Positions 5,581-8,905 of a DNA stretch of 8,905 nt are shown piece by piece (position 1 is the stretch's first letter; each line of letters opens with the position of its first letter). Under the pieces are notes generated by a model. It was not told the origin of the DNA. It made no database searches and saw only the letters and a list, made by a program, of their open reading frames with translations. Origin of the DNA: JALYNX01 sp040905925 (lineage in GTDB: Bacteria > Actinomycetota > Acidimicrobiia > Spongiisociales > ZC4RG35); assembly GCA_040905925.1 (NCBI GenBank), contig JBBDQO010000035.1:1-8905 (forward strand), read 5' to 3'. Made by a program: the position numbers and the translations under genes.

Positions 5581-6399
5581 TTACTTGCCCTTGAGGAATC
5601 GCTCGATCTCGTCGACGAGGTGGCCGCCTTCGTCGTCGGCTTCCTGCTCTAGCCGCTCGACGTATTCCTCCAACTCGGCGTTGCCCTCGATGGCGGCATC
5701 CACGGTCGATAGGAAGTTGCGCGAGGCGGCTGCGAGCTCGTCGATGTCGAGAGTGACCCCGGTCAGCTCGGATGCCTTGATCGCCAGGGCCTCGGCGGCA
5801 GGTGGGTACTCCTGATTGGACAGATAGTGGGGGACCGCGGCCCACACCGAGATCACATCGATCCCGGCATTGCCCAGGGCGTGATTGAGGACACCGACGA
5901 TCCCGGTCGGGCCCTCGTAACCAGACGGCAGCAAGCCGTGGAAGGTGAGGTCGTCGGGACGGTTGGCCGAGCCCACCAGGGGCACCGGGAGAGTGTGCGC
6001 CACCTGGCCTATGAACGCTCCCATGGTCACTGCCCGCCTCACCCCAACCGCGCGCAGCGTCTCCACCAGGTCGTTGGTGAAAGTCTTCCAGCGGTAGTGC
6101 GGCTCCTCACCGAGCACGATCACCAGGTCCCGCTCCGACCCCCGCACCGCGTAGATCTCATTGCGGGGCCAGGTGATGGAGCGAATCCCCGTGGAGTCGA
6201 GCTCGACGATCGGGCGCCGGACCTGGAAGTCGAAATGGTCGTCGGGGTCGATGATGGCGAAGATCTCGGCATCGAGCTTGGTGAGGAACTCGGTCGCCGC
6301 CTGGCTCGCCGACTCGCCGGCGTCACCCCAGCCCTCGAAGGCAATCAACGCGACCGGGTCCTGCAGGATCGGTCTGTCAAGCCATTGCAACGAGGCCAT
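5581..6399 (-). CDS. PAC2-family protein (proteasome assembly chaperone 2-like domain)
   Basis: This 272-residue soluble protein matches the PAC2 family found across actinobacteria and archaea, whose eukaryotic relative helps assemble proteasomes. The bacterial members have no firmly established biochemical role. Family features seen are the N-terminal PVALIAFEGWGDAGESAS (about 15-32) and the strand DLVIVLGEEPHYRWKTF (about 91-107). A Gly-rich core TMGAFIGQVAHT (about 125-136) follows, then the GLLPSGYEGPTGI region (about 155-167). The C-terminal 50 or so residues are acidic and helical (ELEEYVERLEQEADDE), as often in this family. There is no signal peptide or membrane segment. It starts 33 bp after the copA stop on the same strand and may be cotranscribed with it. 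A TAGGTT box six bases before the ATG could also give an independent leaderless transcript. No functional link with copper is known to me. Confidence 0.85.
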   Translation of the reverse strand: MASLQWLDRPILQDPVALIAFEGWGDAGESASQAATEFLTKLDAEIFAIIDPDDHFDFQVRRPIVELDSTGIRSITWPRNEIYAVRGSERDLVIVLGEEPHYRWKTFTNDLVETLRAVGVRRAVTMGAFIGQVAHTLPVPLVGSANRPDDLTFHGLLPSGYEGPTGIVGVLNHALGNAGIDVISVWAAVPHYLSNQEYPPAAEALAIKASELTGVTLDIDELAAASRNFLSTVDAAIEGNAELEEYVERLEQEADDEGGHLVDEIERFLKGK

Positions 6400-6432
6400 C
6401 CCGTCAACCTACACCCTGACCCCGGGTAATTG

Positions 6433-8730
6433 TCACCACCAGTGAGGCTTGAACCTCTTCAGCCGCAGGGCGTTGAGCACGACTGAGAGCGAGGAGAAGG
6501 CCATTGCCGCAGCGGCGATCATCGGGTCGAGCAGCCCGGCCGCTGCCAGAGGGATCGCGGCCACGTTGTAGCCGAAGGCCCAGAACAGGTTCTGGCGAAT
6601 GGTGCGGAAGGTGGCGTCGGCCAGGTCGATGGCAGTCGGCACCAGGCGCGGGTCGCTGTTGAGCAGAACCACGTCGCCGGCCTCCAACGCCACCTCGGTT
6701 CCGCTGCCCACCGCCATCCCCAGGTCGGCCTGGGTCAGCGCCGGAGCATCGTTGATCCCGTCGCCGACGAAAGCCACCTCCCGGTGCTCGGCCTGGACCC
6801 GTCTCACCAACTCCACCTTCTCACCTGGCATGACCTCGGCGTCAACCTCGGTGATCCCGATCTGCTCGGCGATCCGCGCCGCGGTCCGCTGGTTGTCCCC
6901 GGTGACCATTCGAGTTGCGATTCCGGCTTCCTCGAGGTGGGCCACCGCCTCCCGTGACTCCTCCCGCACCGTGTCGGCGACGGCGATCACTCCCCTGACC
7001 TCCCCGTCCCAGCCGGCGAGGAAGGCGGTCTTTCCCTCTTCCTCGAATCGCGCCAACGAGTCACGCCAGCGGTCCGCCACCAGGAGACCCCGGTCGACCA
7101 CCAGTTTCTCCTTGCCCACAACCACTTCGTGGCCGCCGATCGAGCCGACCACTCCGAGCCCGGCCAGGCTCTCCACCCGATCGGGATCGTGAAGCTGGAT
7201 GCCGCGCTCGTCGGCGCCGAGGGCGACAGCTTTGCCGATGGGATGCCCCGAGGCCGCCTCGACCGACGCCACCAGATGGAGGAACTCCTTCTCGCCGACA
7301 TCACTGACGACATCGGTGAGATCCATCACCCCGGTGGTCAGGGTTCCGGTCTTGTCGAAGAGGACGGTGTCGACGTCGCGGGCCCTTTCGAAGACCTCCG
7401 CCTGTTTGAAGAGGATCCCGAGCTCCGCACCACGGCCACTGCCAACCATGATCGCGGTCGGAGTGGCCAGTCCCAAGGCGCAGGGACAGGCGATGATGAG
7501 CACCGCCACCCCGGCCCGCACCGATTCGGGCACCTCGTTACCCAGGGCCAGCCAGACCACCGTGGTGACGATCGAGATCAGGATGACGACGGGCACGAAG
7601 ATCGACGAGACCCGATCGGCCAGTCTCTGGATCGGCGCCTTGGAGTTCTGCGCCTGCTCCACCATTCGCACGATCCCGGCCAGCGCAGTGTCGGCCCCGA
7701 CCGCGGTGGCGCGGACGTGGATCAGGCCCACCTGGTTGACGGTGGCCCCGAACACCTGGTCACCGACCATTTTGTCGACAGGAAGGGACTCGCCGGTGAG
7801 CATGGATTCGTCGATCGACGAGGCGCCGGATTCGATGACACCGTCGGTGGGGATCTTCTCCCCCGGCAACACCACCAGCACGTCTCCGGGGAGCACCGCT
7901 TCGATCGGAACCGATCGCTCCACACCGTCGGCCAGCACCCGGGCCTCCCTGGCACCGAGCTCGACGAGACGGTGGACCGCGGTCGAGGCCCGTCCTTTGG
8001 CCCGTGCCTCCAGCGCCCGACCCAGGGTGATCAGGGTGACGATGACCCCCGAGATCTCGAAGAAGACAGGCAGTTCGGCGAACAGGGCAAAGATCGAATA
8101 GACGTAGGCCGCGGTCGAGCCCAAAGAGATAAGGGTGTCCATGTTGGCGCTGAAGTTGCGCGCCTGTTTGAAGGCCACCCGATGGAACTGCGAGCCGCCC
8201 CACGTGACCACCGGGGTCACCAGTACGCCCTGTAACGCCCGGTTCCAGAAGGCTTCCGGACCGAACATGGCCAACAGCACGGCGGGGGCGGTGAGGGCCG
8301 CAGCGATCCAGAACCGGCGCCACTGCACATCCTCGTTGTCGTGATAGTGATCCATGAGATCACGACCGTGCTCACCGGATTCGTGGGGTGAGATGCTGTA
8401 TCCGATCCTGGCGACGGAGGAGGCGAGGGAGTCGAGGTCGACGTCCTCGTTGACCCGGACCAGAGCCGAGGCTCCGGCCAGGCTCACCGCGGCGTTCTCC
8501 ACCCCTTCCTGGCGGCCGAGGACACGCTCGATCCTCACCGCACAAGTGGCGCAAGTCATGCCGTCGACGTCGAAGAGGACCGTCTCGGCGTGCCCGCCGT
8601 GGGTGTCAGCCGAAGACGGCGTAGCCCTGTTCCTCGATGGTGTGTTTGATCGTCTCGAGGTCGGTGGTGCTGTCGTCGTAGATGACGTCGACCGTCGCAT
8701 CGGCGATGGCCACTTCGACCGACGAGACAC
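6433..8730 (-). CDS. copA: Cu(+)-exporting P1B-1-type ATPase (CopA); start unresolved
   Basis: CopA pumps Cu(+) out of the cytoplasm using ATP. Numbering runs from a GTG at 8730, the furthest start. The first 40 or so residues are Ser/Thr/Arg-rich and read like an out-of-frame shadow of copZ. Real homology begins at about 50 with a heavy-metal-binding domain (GMTCATC, 57-63). Next are a His-rich linker (about 116-135), four membrane segments, and the actuator motif LTGES (311-315). The Cu-site CPC (415-417) follows, then DKTGT with phospho-Asp at about 459, SGHP (494-497) and GDGIND (656-661). The last two helices carry YN (721-722) and MAFSS (743-747), the P1B-1 copper signature. No ATG, GTG, TTG or CTG lies in frame between the ATG at 8700, deep inside copZ, and the ATG at 8559 inside the metal motif. 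A +1 frameshift from copZ, or an assembly indel, could explain this. Function is secure; the N-terminus is not. Confidence 0.88.
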   Translation of the reverse strand: MSRRSKWPSPMRRSTSSTTTAPPTSRRSNTPSRNRATPSSADTHGGHAETVLFDVDGMTCATCAVRIERVLGRQEGVENAAVSLAGASALVRVNEDVDLDSLASSVARIGYSISPHESGEHGRDLMDHYHDNEDVQWRRFWIAAALTAPAVLLAMFGPEAFWNRALQGVLVTPVVTWGGSQFHRVAFKQARNFSANMDTLISLGSTAAYVYSIFALFAELPVFFEISGVIVTLITLGRALEARAKGRASTAVHRLVELGAREARVLADGVERSVPIEAVLPGDVLVVLPGEKIPTDGVIESGASSIDESMLTGESLPVDKMVGDQVFGATVNQVGLIHVRATAVGADTALAGIVRMVEQAQNSKAPIQRLADRVSSIFVPVVILISIVTTVVWLALGNEVPESVRAGVAVLIIACPCALGLATPTAIMVGSGRGAELGILFKQAEVFERARDVDTVLFDKTGTLTTGVMDLTDVVSDVGEKEFLHLVASVEAASGHPIGKAVALGADERGIQLHDPDRVESLAGLGVVGSIGGHEVVVGKEKLVVDRGLLVADRWRDSLARFEEEGKTAFLAGWDGEVRGVIAVADTVREESREAVAHLEEAGIATRMVTGDNQRTAARIAEQIGITEVDAEVMPGEKVELVRRVQAEHREVAFVGDGINDAPALTQADLGMAVGSGTEVALEAGDVVLLNSDPRLVPTAIDLADATFRTIRQNLFWAFGYNVAAIPLAAAGLLDPMIAAAAMAFSSLSVVLNALRLKRFKPHWW

Positions 8731-8815
8731 CTTCCAGGGCGCCGACGGCGCCCTCGATGCTCATCTTGCAGTGATCACAATGGATCTCGGGAGCTTGGAG
8801 TAAGACTTGCCGCAT
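8606..8815 (-). CDS. copZ: CopZ-like copper chaperone (heavy-metal-associated domain)
   Basis: This 69-residue single-domain protein starts MRQVLLQAPEIHCDHCKMSI. It carries Cu(+) on the two cysteines of the HCDHC motif (C13, C16) and should hand it to CopA. The remaining sequence follows the ferredoxin-like HMA fold, ending TIEEQGYAVFG. Its length is normal for a free-standing CopZ. The start at 8815 is chosen because the fold begins there; an upstream in-frame start at 8872 would add only an Arg/Ala-rich tail lying in the promoter region. There is no Shine-Dalgarno sequence, but TACACT lies eight bases before the ATG, suggesting a leaderless mRNA. The UGA stop is followed by C, a weak termination context, and the ATPase continues in the +1 frame directly from it. 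It could therefore also be the first metal-binding domain of a longer CopA. Confidence 0.88.
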   Translation of the reverse strand: MRQVLLQAPEIHCDHCKMSIEGAVGALEGVSSVEVAIADATVDVIYDDSTTDLETIKHTIEEQGYAVFG

Positions 8816-8823
8816 GGCAGCCA

Positions 8824-8829
8824 AGTGTA
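8824..8829 (-). promoter_or_regulatory. -10 box of the copper unit (leaderless start)
   Basis: On the minus strand TACACT ends eight bases before the copZ ATG, which places the likely transcription start at or next to the start codon. No good -35 box is visible 16-19 bases further upstream, so an activator may be needed. I see no clear CsoR or CueR-type dyad in the roughly 50 bases upstream. Confidence 0.45.
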
Positions 8830-8873
8830 CGGCTGGTGCGGGCCGTTTATTCCGGCGCAGCCGGGCCAACAAG

Positions 8874-8903
8874 AGAGAGCCCCGGTTACGACCGGGGCTC
8901 TCT
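8874..8903. terminator. 13-bp hairpin at the window edge
   Basis: AGAGAGCCCCGGT (8874-8886) pairs perfectly with ACCGGGGCTCTCT (8891-8903) around TACG. On the plus strand the loop is UACG, a member of the very stable UNCG class. It sits upstream of the minus-strand copper unit, so it probably ends a gene lying beyond the right edge. Which strand it serves cannot be decided here. Confidence 0.7.
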
Positions 8904-8905
8904 GG

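Noticed and set aside
7129..8235. Long plus-strand ORF (368 codons) opposite copA
   Set aside because: It is antisense to the strongly conserved ATPase. The product is rich in Asp, Gly, Arg and His without domains, as expected from the reverse complement of a high-GC gene. No ribosome binding site supports it.
1..8905. CRISPR array, transposase, integrase or attachment site
   Set aside because: No regularly spaced direct repeats, transposase-like ORFs or terminal inverted repeats were seen. The window looks like ordinary chromosomal DNA.

Overview
The window is high-GC bacterial DNA with compact genes on both strands. It most likely comes from an actinobacterium, possibly of the Acidimicrobiia type. 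The clues are a 29-residue bS22-type ribosomal protein, a PAC2-family protein, a surface protein with a Thr/Pro-rich linker, strong hairpins with weak U-tracts, and several apparently leaderless starts. The lineage is inference; no rRNA or other strong marker is present.

Left part, plus strand (1-2520). A small membrane-anchored extracytoplasmic protein (27-521) ends at a 14-bp hairpin. A promoter then drives a short leader peptide, MRGRNQATAHIIIP (619-663), with three consecutive isoleucine codons just before its stop. Two hairpins follow, the second a textbook terminator with a U-rich tail. Next comes a full-length citramalate synthase (745-2310), the entry enzyme of the pyruvate route to isoleucine. 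This is a convincing isoleucine-sensing attenuator. A free-standing gene for ribosomal protein bS22 (2395-2484) follows, with its own promoter and hairpin.

Middle, minus strand (2590-5345). A two-gene, translationally coupled unit encodes a secreted or membrane-tethered protein (globular ectodomain, Thr/Pro linker, two C-terminal membrane segments). Overlapping its stop is a sensor histidine kinase with a long helical extracytoplasmic domain. No response regulator lies beside them. I infer that they form one sensing unit.

Right part, minus strand (5468-8905). A copper unit consists of a CopZ-like chaperone (8606-8815) and a CopA-type P1B-1 Cu(+) ATPase (6433 to about 8600), followed 33 bp later by a PAC2-family protein (5581-6399). 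The ATPase frame has no credible start codon. Its only upstream starts lie deep inside copZ, and its coding-like sequence begins one base out of frame at the copZ stop, UGA-C. It is either a +1-frameshift chaperone/transporter pair, an assembly indel, or a truncated initiation. It recalls, with a different geometry, the E. coli copA gene, where frameshifting yields both a chaperone and the pump.

Hairpins mark most unit boundaries. Two of them (2491-2518 and 5468-5497) share a nearly identical sequence block that extends outside the stem, which suggests a dispersed terminator cassette.
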